This document shows, in pieces, positions 25,101 to 35,600 of a stretch of 64,000 nt of DNA. The position numbers were made by a program, and so were the translations under genes. Numbering within the stretch: the stretch's first letter is position 1; each line of letters begins with the position of its first letter. The notes below the pieces were generated by a model. It searched no databases. It was not told the origin of the DNA and worked only from the letters and a program-made list of their open reading frames with translations. Source of the stretch: Helichrysum umbraculigerum (Eukaryota > Streptophyta > Magnoliopsida > Asterales > Asteraceae); the NCBI GenBank assembly GCA_949592205.1, contig CATIUR010000003.1:164103759-164167758 (forward strand). The letters are read 5' to 3'.

Positions 25101-25432
25101 TCACGATTTTCATCAGTTTCAATATCAATATTTTCATCACTATCAACTTGATTACATACAGAATCACCACTGTTAATGTCAACAATTTTTTCTCCATGCC
25201 TATACCAACAAAGATAGTCTCTCATAAACCCGTTTGTTATGATATGTACACTAATTTGTATATGATCGATGAACCAAACTGTATTTTGACAAATTTTACA
25301 AGGACAACAAATTTTCTCTCTTCTATTGTTCAACCGATCGGCCTCAGCAACTTTCATAAATTCAGCCAATTGATTCTCAAATTCGTCAGAACGCTTTGGT
25401 ATCTCATACATCCATCTACGTCGATGCTCCAT
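22190..25432 (-). CDS. TNP2-type CACTA transposase
   Basis: One uninterrupted frame of 1080 codons. The start MEHRRRWMYEIPKRSDEF opens a transposase-associated zinc-binding domain (ICCPCKIC, about 1-90). The Transposase_21 (TNP2) core follows (PPWLCMKRKY near 353, FPAYGNLSGYSTKGASACPLC near 417-440, CIDVMHIEKNVCDSLIGLLLN near 540-560). A DUF4218-like block (QLEMYFPPSFFDVMVHLVSH, about 677-757) and a DUF4216-like block (YYGTIEEIVELDYG, about 914-977) come last. This is the full domain order of plant TNP2/TNPD proteins, which cut and join CACTA ends. No stop or frameshift is seen, unlike most genomic copies. It lies upstream of the Ulp1-like gene on the same strand. Confidence 0.95.
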   Translation of the reverse strand: MEHRRRWMYEIPKRSDEFENQLAEFMKVAEADRLNNRREKICCPCKICQNTVWFIDHIQISVHIITNGFMRDYLCWYRHGEKIVDINSGDSVCNQVDSDENIDIETDENRDHIDDMLNDLEGNVDEQYYDKFQQLFVDSEKPLYAGCTKFTKLSAMLKLMNLKANNGWSDTSFTSLLELLHDMLPDNNELPISLYRAKKLLCPMGLEVERIHACPNDCLLYRNENKDLDKCTICGKSRYKRKTDTDLDDDEVKNGPAAKVLWYLPIIPRLKRLYANAKDAQLLRWHEEGRKKDGKIRHVADSPQWRRIGTTFPEFESDIRNIRFGLSSDGINPFRDMSSQHSTWPVLLCMYNLPPWLCMKRKYIMMSLLIQGPKQPGNDIDVYLAPLIDDMKTLWNPGVEVHDGYMNENFNLRAMIFCTISDFPAYGNLSGYSTKGASACPLCEDKTASRWLKYSRKTVYMGHRRSLPMGHPYRDMANFFDGNTEHGTLRRPMNGDTVLSRVAKVKNAFGKKRKKSKAKSLWKKQSIFWDLPYWKRLEVRHCIDVMHIEKNVCDSLIGLLLNIPGKSKDGLNARKDMVDMGIRPRLAPEDNSDGKKTFLPAACYTMSRIEKTSFCQCLHNIKVPSGYSSNIKRLVKLQGNKLSGMKSHDCHILMTKMIPIAIRGLLPDRIRHTITKLCLFFNMIHSKVIDPEVLDSWQRDIILTLCQLEMYFPPSFFDVMVHLVSHIVYEIKTCGPVFLRYMYPFERYMGFLKGYVRNRSTPEGSIVEGYATEEVVEFCSDYLEGSKSIGLPVNRHEGRLGGVGTKGKKAEVPPHDYMHRAHFTVLQHMTCIDDYINEHKAFLKNKHRSKRDSWLDAEHYKSFASWLRAEVEKADSVNEEVKMLASGPKNRVLKYQAYDINGYTFYTKHHDEKTTVQNSGVTVIATTTSFSTRESIAKDSYYGTIEEIVELDYGAFNIPLFKCKWVDNEMGVTTDEDYDFTFVDLSTNGYVSDPFILARLASQVFFVEDPSNSRQHIVIHGKRRILGVEDVEDEEEYDKFDELPPFSAANTSSRNDVIETTIYLRSDHKEGFWVDLPSTA

Positions 25433-25486
25433 CTGGAAAATTACAAAAGTGATTATTTAAATAAGATGCACATGTATACATGCATA

Positions 25487-25490
25487 TATA

Positions 25491-25533
<43 letters not shown>
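25487..25533. repeat. (TA)n microsatellite
   Basis: A run of TA dinucleotides just upstream of the transposase start, inside the CACTA element. Confidence 0.9.
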
Positions 25534-25536
<3 letters not shown>

Positions 25537-25579
25537 TGTATGATATGATATAGATGTTGTAGGTGGTCCATCCTAACCC

Positions 25580-25792
25580 ACTTTTTGAATACTTTGTCTC
25601 ACATGTAAATGACACATTAAAAGATTGAGTGTTTTTGGAAATTTCGGCAGCGATTCCCCTTAACTCCCCAAGTAAGCGTATAAAACGCAAACCCGTAGGA
25701 GTAAAGGGGAATGCTGCCGAAATTTCCAAAAACACTCAATCTTTTAATGCGCCATTCACATATCCTAAATGAGACAAAGTATTCAAAAAGCA
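25580..25792. repeat. Inverted repeat upstream of the transposase
   Basis: The left arm (about 25,580-25,668) and right arm (about 25,699-25,792) are near-perfect reverse complements sharing GGAAATTTCGGCAGC and AAAAGATTGAGTG, separated by about 30 bp. It may be a MITE inserted in the promoter region of the CACTA transposase, or part of that promoter. A transcript across it would fold into a long hairpin. Confidence 0.85.
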
Positions 25793-26569
25793 GTCCCAAA
25801 CGGGGACAATCCAAAATTAACCTCTAGTAGGTTAATTTAGGACGGGTATAAAGCTAAAGGCATATGTTATGTATCCTATACTATATGAATGCATGTCATT
25901 GTAAAAATGTATATATTTTATTAACAACCGGAAAATATACCTCACGGCTATACATTCAGCAAAGCTTCCAATCTACAATTCGCTCACGACACGTGACAAG
26001 ATCGTCAAACTCGAGTACTCGACTACAGATGAAACAAATAAGTAAATTAACATTAAACATATTTATTATTCATAAAATACACGTACATATATTTTTAATT
26101 ATACTATACAACGATTGATCTACACATTACTTGATTGATCTACAATATATTTATTTATAAGTTACATATAACAAAGTTTGTGAGAATAACTACAAACATA
26201 AAATAACAGGGTTAATAACTACTAAGCATATGCCGTAAATACCATCATATAAATAAAAAAAATTGTATACCTTCAATTAAAGAAGGTAATGCTAAAAGTG
26301 TTGAATTTATGGAGAATTGTTAAAAGGAATGGAATAATGGAGAATTGTTAAAAGGAATGGTGATTTTGTTGGAATAAAATGAAGATGATGAAAATTACGT
26401 AGACGTGTATCTGTGTGTATCTGTTTGTTGGTTTATCTAAGAATATCTGTATCCATTTAATTTGGTATATTAATTTGAACGTGGGAAAAGGATCAGATCA
26501 AGTATATTAATTTGAACGTGGGAAAAGGATCAGAGATCGAGTATCATGGAAAAGTTGTTGAAAAATTCA

Positions 26570-26750
26570 TAGAAACCAGTTGTATACAAGCAACTGGTCT
26601 CTAAAGTTTAGGAACCACTTGTTATCTATCCAACTGGTCTCTAAAGTATAGAGACCTGTTTTATTTTTACGTCTCAAATTTAACCCACTTAGAGACCTAG
26701 TGTTATCTAAGAAACTGGTCTCTATGTAAAAAGTGGTTTCTTTGGAATAT
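26570..26750. repeat. CACTA subterminal repeats, right
   Basis: At least four copies of AACTGGTCTCTA or its close variants and inverse forms, matching the left array in inverted orientation. Confidence 0.75.
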
Positions 26751-26767
26751 TTTTTGTAGTAGTGGTG

Positions 26768-26897
26768 GAAAAAGTACCATAAATTACATACAATGTAAAG
26801 AAATTACAAGATCGTTACATACAATGGAAGCCCGAGTAGTTCGCTACATACTATGAATGTCAGACTATAGTTTGTTACATTTACGTGCACTAAACCC
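26768..26897. mobile_element. MULE-type MITE copy 3, right part
   Basis: It resumes the MITE exactly where the CACTA element ends (GAAAAAGTACC, then TACATACAATG words) and ends CACTAAACCC. Confidence 0.85.
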
Positions 26898-26949
26898 TTA
26901 TATATACTGGTATCTGTTGTTTATTGGGAAGGTTTCAATACACTTTTTA

Positions 26950-27255
26950 GGATTAAGTGCATATAAATGCAATTAACTAAGGTCTGACATTCATAGTGTG
27001 TACCCAACTATTCGGGCGTACATGGTGTGTAACAAATTTGTAATTTCTTTCTATTGTATGTATTTTGGTGACGTGTCAACTTGTAAGGATGCCACATGAC
27101 ACCCTATATAGATGACAAGTGGAAAAAATACCATAAATTACATACAATGACAACAAATAACAAGTTTCTTATACACAATGTATACCCAAATAGTTAAATA
27201 CATATATACTATGAATGTCAGACGTTAATTAATTGCATTTTGGCGCACTTAACCC
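26950..27255. mobile_element. MULE-type MITE, copy 4 of 5
   Basis: 306 bp, GGATTAAGTGC to GCACTTAACCC. The flanking 9-mers CACTTTTTA and AACTTTTTA match at 8 of 9 positions. It sits 52 bp right of copy 3. Confidence 0.8.
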
Positions 27256-27268
27256 AACTTTTTATTAA

Positions 27269-27590
27269 GGGTTAAGTGCACGAAAATGTAATGAACTATG
27301 CTCTGACATTCATTGTATGTAACGAACTATTCTGACATTCATTGTATGTAACGAACTTGCTAATTTCCTCCATTGTATGTAACGAACTAGTATTTTCCTT
27401 GATTTTTCCAAGTGTTGATTATGTAGGGCGACACGTGACGTTCTTAGGACCGTTGATCTGCCCAAAATACAAGTTCGTTACATACAATGAAGGAAATTAG
27501 CAAGTTCGTTACATACAATGAATGTCAGAATAGTTCGTTACATACAATGAATGTCAGAGCATAGTTCATTACATTTTCGTGCACTTACCC
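27269..27590. mobile_element. MULE-type MITE, copy 5 of 5
   Basis: 322 bp, GGGTTAAGTGC to GCACTTACCC, only 13 bp from copy 4. Its arms carry extra repeats of CATTGTATGTAACGAACT, so the inverted repeat is longer than in the other copies. The flanks give only a weak 9-bp match. Confidence 0.75.
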
Positions 27591-27716
27591 CTTTTTTAAT
27601 TATGATATATGTGAAGAATAACGGTAATTTAGAAGTTAAATATGTAAGGCCTTTGATTTAATCGGGACCTGTCAATTTAAAGGTTGTGATTTATGTTCAA
27701 GTAATGTATATACATA

Positions 27717-27966
27717 CTCCCTCCGTCCCAATTTAATTGTCCCCAGACAAAAAACACGCAGTTTAAGAAAACATTAACTTCTCTCTTACTTTTTGATAAG
27801 ATTACAGTTTTACCCTTTACTTTTTACATACTTTTTTGTCCTACATATATAAAGTAAGGGTGTAAAAGGATTTTATCTCATCATTTTTATCCATTTATGA
27901 AAATGGACAATTAATTTGGGACAGCCCAAAATGGAATACTAGACTATTAATATGGGACGTAGGGAG
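27717..27966. mobile_element. Stowaway MITE (Tc1/mariner)
   Basis: A 250-bp element with CTCCCTCCGTCCCA at the left and TGGGACGTAGGGAG at the right, flanked by TA on both sides. These are the canonical Stowaway terminus and target. Confidence 0.9.
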
Positions 27967-28079
27967 TATTTATTTATACATAGTTTATAAGCAAAGTGTA
28001 TATGATCCCCTTAACCGCTTAAACTTATGTGACAAACTTGTTATATATCGAAATAACACTCATAGAAGCTAATTACTTA

Positions 28080-28604
28080 GACCACTCCCAACAGTGACAG
28101 AAGGTGACAGAAACTGACGCGCCACATCAGCGTCACGTCAGCTTTTTTCACAAAACTGACAGAAACTGACAGTCCCGTGCTAACAGTGGTCCGTCACTTT
28201 TTTCTTCAGGGACCCACAACTAATAAATTAATTAAACAATACACAATTAATTAAAATAAAACACATTTCATCCAAATTAAAAACATTACAATAATTAAAA
28301 AAAACGTTACACTAATAAAAAAAATTACAATTATTAAAAATGAACTCGATTCTTCGTCTTCGTTCGCGGCCTCGTTCTCGTTCTCGTCTTCGTTCCTTTT
28401 TTTTCACAACGGATAATTTTTTTTTACATTTAATGTTTTTTTTATTTCGCTCGATCCACGCGTTTCCAAACCGACGATCCGTCAAAAAAGCGACGAGGTG
28501 AAACCGACGAGCCAAGTGACGAGCCAAGTGACGAGCTCGTGCCATCGGTGTCACCCTCGTCACTTGGAACCGACGAGCCACCGACGATACCGTTGGGAGG
28601 CGTC
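28080..28604. mobile_element. PIF/Harbinger-like MITE, GACCAC family
   Basis: 525 bp, termini GACCACTCCCAAC and GTTGGGAGGCGTC, with TTA on both sides (28,077-28,079 and 28,605-28,607). The interior has GTGACAG/CTGACAG and CGACGAG repeats. It ends about 330 bp before the start codon of the next gene, so it may overlap that promoter. A shorter relative is at 31,032-31,308. Confidence 0.85.
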
Positions 28605-28936
28605 TTATATCCTAAACAACTAGAATTAAAGTATTCATCGTTGTTTCTAGTCTTTCTACACAATCTTCACCGGATATGTATGTCATGTTATTTAATATGT
28701 GACATACTATTTACTAGAAGTGTGGAAGAAGAAGAAAATATAGTAATATAAACAAAACTATGGTTGAAAAATATATATAAACAAAAATAGAAAATTCAAC
28801 AAGAATTTTAGTTCTCATTGATCCTTTTCCTCCATTTAAACCCTTTATATTCTTTTCTTGTTCCTTAAATTCCTTTTCTCAACCTGCACATTCATTCCCA
28901 AAAAAAACACACACACATTCCAAACCACTGTGTGAA

Positions 28937-30276
28937 ATGAGTAACAAAACAACCATCAACAACAATCTTCCAGATGATGATCAAGAAACAGAAGTATTAG
29001 ACACACTTTCTCTCACTGATTTCCCAATATCACAACAACATCATGATCACCAGGATTCGCCTTCATCATCCGTTGCCGAAGACTTTTTCGAGTTTTTCGG
29101 AGGAGGGTTAAGCGACGAGAAGATGATGTCTAGTGCAGAAGACATCATATTTTGCGGTAAACTTGTACCCATCAACGAACAACATCGTAAAAACTCGCCA
29201 CGACAAAGAGAAAAACAACACAATAGGAATCAACAAGGTAATCACTTTTCTTTTTTACACATAAATATGTAGAACTGATTAAACTAGTGTGAAAAATAGC
29301 CAGTGTGTACGTCACACCTCCTAAGTAGATCTACGCAACTGTAGGCCGTTTTCAGTTGCAGAAAACTACAACAACTTAATGATTTTTACGGAATATCGAA
29401 TATATGTAGAAAATATGTTCAAATTCAAATTTATGTTTTATACCAGTGCAACTTTAAAATTTATCTTGAGAAGAACAAGAATCTCTAATTTACATGTTAT
29501 AAGTAAAAATACAAAAATGATAATTTTGTGATTTTTACATTTTCTCTTTTTAAAAATGAAACACATTTACATTTTTGATCACATTATTAAAATTTTTAGT
29601 AGTATCTGGGAGAAACAAAATATCATAAGTTATCTTAATTAAATTAAATAATTGTTTACATTTTCTCTTTTTAAAAGTGTGAAGATATGTATTTTTCTAC
29701 AATTTAATTGACATTCGTAATTCTGTCTTTTCTCAGTTTACTTGTATTATTTTAATTTATTTTATACATGCAGACAACTTTTCATTACATTAAATTCTAT
29801 AAATGTGAGAAAATAAACGTATAGAATTTCTGAATTTGTATATTTGTTGTATAGTAGTGTCTTATGGTTGCCGGCGGTCTAGATCCGAGTCAACGTCCAA
29901 GGACAAAAGTAGAACCGCGAGTTCCCTCGTTAGAAACAGCCGTTCTTTAGATTACAAAAGGTTAAACCGTAACTCGAGCATGACTTCAGAACCGACCCCC
30001 GAAGTTCGACGTGAGGGGTCAGGCAAGAAGTCATCTTCATCACGATGGTACGTTTTATTTTTCGGGCTTGTGAAAGTGCCACCATCAGAGATGGATCTAC
30101 GAGACATGAAGAACCGGCAGGTTCGTCGTACTAATTCGGATTTGTGTGATGTTATTCCGGTTAACCAAAGTGTTGATCACAAGAAATGTTCCTCAAGAGT
30201 ACTTGGTTTTCTTAGTTGCAAATCTTCTGCTGATGATGTCTTAACGACGCCGTTACGTTATGTGCCCAAAGTTTAA
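28937..30276 (+). CDS. Uncharacterised two-exon plant protein
   Basis: Exon 1 is 28,937-29,237 and exon 2 is 29,855-30,276, with a GT-AG intron of 617 bp. The product is 240 aa. Exon 1 encodes an acidic, serine-rich part with DTLSLTDFPI, DFFEFFGG and EDIIFCGKLVPI. Exon 2 encodes a basic, serine-rich part with RRSRSES, SSRWYVLFFGLVKVPP, EMDLRDMKNRQVRR and a C-terminal PLRYVPKV. The alternation of short conserved-looking islands and low-complexity linkers resembles plant-specific proteins of unknown function. There is no signal peptide or membrane segment. The acceptor is tandem (TAGTAG), so exon 2 may also start at 29,858, removing one residue. I do not recognise a family and assign no function. 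Confidence 0.8.
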
Positions 30277-31031
30277 GGAATTTTGACGATTCAGTGTAAT
30301 TTTATGATTTCCTTTCCATAGCTACACTTTTGGTGCATTTGTATTTAAGCATGTATATCATGAGTATGTACTGTTATATTTTTGTTAGTTTGTTAAGTTT
30401 AATTTTCGAGCGTTATATTAATTCATGGTGAAAGGGGTTATTTGTTGGATGTCTATGTAACATGTTTATTGATATCTTAAGTTATAACGACTTATTTCGA
30501 AAGATATATATATTGAAAAAGTATTTATAGGTAGAAGAAAAATATTTATCGCCCTTGGGAAGAAAGAATTGCTTTTAATGTTTTTGAGGGGTGCAAGCAA
30601 AGTTTGTTTATAACAGAATCTTGTGGTTGAATAAAAAGGGTTGAAAGAGACAAGTAGGGTATACTTAGGGGACCGGTATTATTATATGCTATATGTATAA
30701 ATAACAAGATTACGGTACCCGTGTATATACATGGGTAATGATTGTTTAATTAAAATTGATGTTTTAATTATTTGTTTAATTAAAATACAATGACTTAACT
30801 GACTAATTGAATCTAATTCTAACCGATGATGTAATAACCCGCTTCTTTTATTATATTTATTTATAAGATATAAACTAGAATGTAAACATTACGTGGAATG
30901 GAGGGTATGGTGACATGAGATCATAATTTATGACGATGATTATGATTTATGATATGATGCATACACCAGAATGGAAACATTACGTGGAATGGAGGGCATG
31001 GTGACATGAGATCATAATTTATTAGTTATTA
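30277..31031. other. 3' flank, no further gene seen
   Basis: Probable 3' UTR of the preceding gene, then intergenic DNA ending in a tandem duplication (30,877-31,021). Confidence 0.4.
30877..31021. repeat. 91-bp tandem duplication
   Basis: The phrase containing AACATTACGTGGAATGGAGG recurs with a 91-bp period (30,877 and 30,968; the second unit is partial). A piece of the unit, GATGATTATGATTTATGATA, occurs a third time at 31,313, on the far side of the MITE. Confidence 0.8.
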
Positions 31032-31308
31032 GACCACAGCCAGTGGTTATCGTCGGTTCTCGTCACTTAGCAACCGACGAAGTGACGCTGATGTTACGTC
31101 ATCGTCACTTCGTCTCGTCTCTTTTCTTCGTCGGAAATCCAACCGAGTTTTTTTTTTTTTTTTTTTTTTGTATAGTGTATAATACTAAGTATATAGTTAA
31201 ACGTGGGACCCAAAAATTAAAGTGACGGTATCATTAATGTTACGAGTCCGTCAGTTTTTGAAAAAGCTGACGTGTTTCAGTCAGTTTTAGTCACTATTGG
31301 GTATGGTC
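31032..31308. mobile_element. PIF/Harbinger-like MITE, GACCAC family
   Basis: 277 bp, GACCACAGCC to GGGTATGGTC, with TTA on both sides (31,029-31,031 and 31,309-31,311). The interior carries GTGACG/CGTCAC and GTCAGTTTT words as in the 28,080 element, and a long poly(T) run near 31,148. Confidence 0.85.
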
Positions 31309-31638
31309 TTACGATGATTATGATTTATGATATGATGCAAACATCTAAATTTGGCAAGTGAAAAGACCATTTTGTCCTGTATAATAACAAGGTGGTGGAC
31401 AAAAAGACATTAAATGAATATCACGAGGTTCCTGGCGATGATCTCTGGAAAATACTGTTTTGTAATCAACGAAACCAAAAGATTTTTGTCACGCAACTGT
31501 TGTGTTTGTTTATGTTCCCGCTAACATTTGCGTTGAAGAATCATCACATACGACCGCCTTTTTTCAAAGATTGAAAAACAGCATTCAGCCTTAAAATTGG
31601 TGCAACACAAAACATGATTACTACATCATCTAGTTAAA

Positions 31639-32034
31639 TTAAGTTCGGGTTTTTAATTTTATTAAGTAAGAAAGTAACGCAAAATTGACCGTTTGTGTAA
31701 ACAAAGAATCCTTAGCTAAGATTCTTGATAAGCAAATAATGATACACATATGCATCATTATTTTAAAATCAATGATGGCCACAAAGTTTTTAAGTACATG
31801 GAAAATGGCAATGCTATCACGCCCATAAATCCCGGCAACCTCAACACCAGGACATTCAATGTGTAAGACAACGTTGATCATATGATATGCTCTGGGCTTA
31901 CCCAAAATCTGATAAAGAACAGCGTTCGTAATGAAAGATGTGACCATATTCTCAATGTCATCCTTCCCAAAAGCAACCGAGCTAAACAGTTTGAGGGAAT
32001 GCCTAAAAATGCATCTACATGGATCAAATTCGAA
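31639..32034 (-). pseudogene. Unrecognised open frame, possible gene fragment
   Basis: An open minus-strand frame of about 131 codons without an ATG at its head. Its first two thirds read like real protein (FGKDDIENMVTSFITNAVLY, GKPRAYHMINVVLHIECPG, VAGIYGRDSIAIFHVLKNF). A second frame just upstream (FRITSSDSNLIHVDAFLGIP) could join it through a frameshift. I cannot name a family. It lies between two convergent genes and may be a decayed gene or chance. Confidence 0.3.
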
Positions 32035-32652
32035 TCACTACTAGTGATTCTAAAGCCCCCAACTGTTGAAACCACCAAACATTGAAACCACCAAACTCAC
32101 ATTTATATGTTCTAGCAATCACAGATATGAAATATACCAATTCAAAAATTTGAGTGACCTTTTGGCATATCAATCCTGTCCAACTAAACCGAAATATTCA
32201 TGTTTTCAAATTGCATGGGGATTCAAATTTCAAATGGTATAGTTTACAGCTTTGCATTTATTCCTGTGCACCATCTGTCATATCTCAATGGCTACCAATG
32301 GTTATGAAGTTTGACAGTCATCGTTCTTTTTCTTCAAATTTACAACGCAAAGCCGAGAAGAAAAACCTTTATGTAGATGATATAGGAGGTTACGCAGGAT
32401 CAGTCTTCTTATAAACTACGAGCAGAGACAATATACAAAATCTGACATTTTATAGTAACGTCAACAAACAGAAAAAGACACCTCAATGGCTTTGCACACT
32501 TCTACATACAGATATTATTTAATGAACCTGATCGCTATCGTTCATTCAAAAATTTCGTACACATAACACATAGGAACCGATATTAAAGTTTGATCCGTCA
32601 TTCATGAAGCAATAAAAGAATTTTGTATAACAAGGGTTGGATTTTGTGGCAA
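32035..32652. other. No gene seen
   Basis: Intergenic sequence that includes the presumed 3' UTR of the YIP4-like gene (minus strand). Confidence 0.35.
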
Positions 32653-35600
32653 CTAATCGATGGCAATGATAAGAAAACCAACAGATACATACATGAGTAG
32701 AACGGGGTAAAGGGCAAGTGCTTTTCTTCTAGGATTGACCGCCATGCTTATAAAAGGATAGGCAGCCCATGCGCTCCATGCCAATGTAACACATACCACC
32801 ACAATCTTTAAAATCACATTGTCCTTCAACATGCATATCAGGGCTCCAACGTCCAGAGGGAATAGACAGTAACCCAATAGGCTGAGACTTTGGAAGAAGA
32901 TGATATGACCACCCTACATACAACCAGAGCAACATAATCATTTTTCAGTCACTCATTCCAAAATACAGTATAATTTAGATACAATTATTATATTATATAT
33001 TGTAATTAAATAGGGGGTCGTTCCTACGCATAGATACATTCTCACATATCCTGTAGTCCTGTACTATGTGAGTTAGATACATTCTCACATTCGGGAATGT
33101 TTGGATTTGCATTTTCGAAGTAATCATACAGTATTCATGTATCAGATTCAACTGACCAGCTGTAATAACATGTGTTGTAAAAGAGAGTATTTAGATGTGT
33201 TTCTACTGCTTAAAGTTCCAATTATCAGATAATCAGTTGTTTGAGTGCTGGTAAATCCTAATAATCAGAAGCACTAATAGATAGAATGACCAGACTTGAC
33301 ATTTGATACGTGCATAAAGAATTGGCAGCTCCTAATGTTCCAACGTTCACATGAAGACTTCTTCCATTTACTTGTTATGCATGCACACGTGGGAGCCACC
33401 AAGGCAAACCATGTTTTCCTTTATTTATTTTTAAGTAGTAGTTATATGTAGTTGCATGATCCCATGATCAACATTTTGACTCCTAAAGTCTAGCCACTAG
33501 TTTACGTTTCTTTTAGTTTAAATAGTGTAATTTTGCATGAAGGAAATCAGAGAAGAAAAAAATTGATGAAATTTGTTTTAGTTAATTAGTGTATATTTCT
33601 TGTCTTTGTTCTTGGGAGACTAACCATCTCGAATCGGTTTCTATCAACATTCTTATATATCGTTAAAATACCTAAATTTTATAGATAAAAATTTATTTGA
33701 TATCAACTATATCATAAAAGATATTGTATATATTTCATATATAACTTTCTGAACATATTTGCGTCAACAATTCCAACAGTTCTTTTTCCTAATAGTACTA
33801 CTCTGTATTAAACAATGGAAAAGGTGGGTGAAGAGTCTTCTAAAATAAGGTAAAAGTGTAGGTAGGAAGAAGTAAGTAGTTACAGTTCGCCATAACATTC
33901 AGTATTGTTACAGCTATGAAGCTTATTATCCAAAGCTAAGTATTTTGACTGACAAAATAATCATAAACTCATAATCAGAAGTTCAGAACCATTTATCCGA
34001 CCACTAGAGTACTAGACACTCATGACTGCAAGTGTGCAACTTGATAATTAGTTTCATAATGCACATCCAAACACCCTGTATATGAATATACATACACAAA
34101 TATAAAAGAGTAGAATACCAGCAGCAGGACGTTCAATGTCAGAATGATAGCACCTGTAGCAAGTAGTGCAAAGGCCACAGCAAATACTTCTGACTGCAAT
34201 ACAATTCAGAAACCGATTATTAGAACTTCTAATACTATCTAGACCAAGGTCATTTCCATGGCGTCAAATACATCTATCACTTTTAAGTTATAATCATCGA
34301 TATGACCATTCTCACTTTTGGGAAACAAGATCCTGTTTCCTTCATTATTCAACATTTTTATATTTCTCTGTTCATCAAATTTCAACTTTTAAGCAATGCA
34401 AAACTTATATCCCCATGTATGCTTGTTCTCATAGCATACATAGATATAATATATTCTACCATATATAGGCACATAATTCAACGATAATCAAAATCCCCAT
34501 TTTTCAGATGTTTTACAAGATATACCAGTTAACTCAAATCTTTATAGTAGGTCAAATAAATGCACCGGAAAATGCTTGGTGGACCTAAAGTTATAAGCCT
34601 AAAAATAGGCCTACAAATATGATTGGTGGATGTAAAAAGTTGATTGGATGAGATCAGGAGAGAGAAAAAAATCAACCAATAAAATTAGTAGGTCTATTTT
34701 TAGGTCTGTCTGATTAGTCTTGTATAGCATTACTCACATGCACCGGGTTCATTTTCCAAATAGTAACGAACAAGAGTGTTTGAGTATCATGTCAAAGCAT
34801 ACAAATACATACCAAAAGAAACTAACGAGTTTCTGAATCAACCACTGATATCTGTCATTTAGGCAGATGATATTTCCACCACCAAAAATGATAGTTCCAC
34901 CAAAACTGTGCAATAAACAGTTGTACCATATGCATAAACAGTTGTACCTAATGGTAGATCTATCATTCTTAATGTTGGAAATATCAATGCCCATCATGTT
35001 CCTGGCGATAGGTAGAACTAAAATTACCCAAGGACTTCCATAAACAGGTTGGAATACCGGAAGTCGGCAACCAGCCCATGCCAGACCACCTGAGTCCCAT
35101 CATGTGTCAATCAAGCATTCAAACTCACCTAGAACCCCCCTTAAATGGTCACCCAACCAAGTAACCAACTGATCCACCTTTATCATTCTAATGAATTCAA
35201 TTCCTCAAAATGCACCTATCTCCAGAATGAATTAGACTACATAATGGAGACATTACCCGAATACTTTTTCGTAGCATTATCATTCTTGGATGCACTCAGT
35301 CACAAATACAGAAATCATAGGTAACTGGGGCGACATGCTTTATGACTCAGATAAAAGAAGTCGTATGACTATATGTATTCTATGAAGCATTGCAGAGCTA
35401 CAAGGTTGAGTAACCTAGCCTTAAATTGCTAAACACGGAATTAGCATACATATAGTAATTCATTTAGATACATAATAGGAGTAACAAACACAACTCGATC
35501 CCTTAAGTGGTTTATAAGCAACTACCAAGAAGGCAAACTGCAAGTAATAATGTACCTAATATTAGCAAACGGTTTAACAATAATAAAGCATCTATTACAC

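Larger units (their letters stand above)
14986..26764 (-). mobile_element. CACTA (En/Spm) transposon, complete
   Basis: An 11,779-bp element that starts CACTACTACAAAAAA and ends with the inverse, TTTTTTGTAGTAGTG. The host word GTG is duplicated on both sides (14,983-14,985 and 26,765-26,767), the 3-bp duplication expected of CACTA elements. Both genes inside are on the minus strand and intact by my reading: a TNP2-type transposase (22,190-25,432) and an En/Spm-domain plus Ulp1-peptidase gene (15,456-21,291). Repeated subterminal motifs lie at each end. It is inserted into a 300-bp MITE whose two halves flank it. Intact ends, genes and target duplication suggest a recent and possibly autonomous element. 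Confidence 0.93.

Noticed and set aside
25097..25735. Frames with long YIYIYI runs upstream of the transposase
   Set aside because: They are translations of the (TA)n tract and the inverted repeat.
28312..28663. Arginine- and serine-rich frames before the uncharacterised gene
   Set aside because: They arise from CGACGAG and GAACG repeats inside a MITE.
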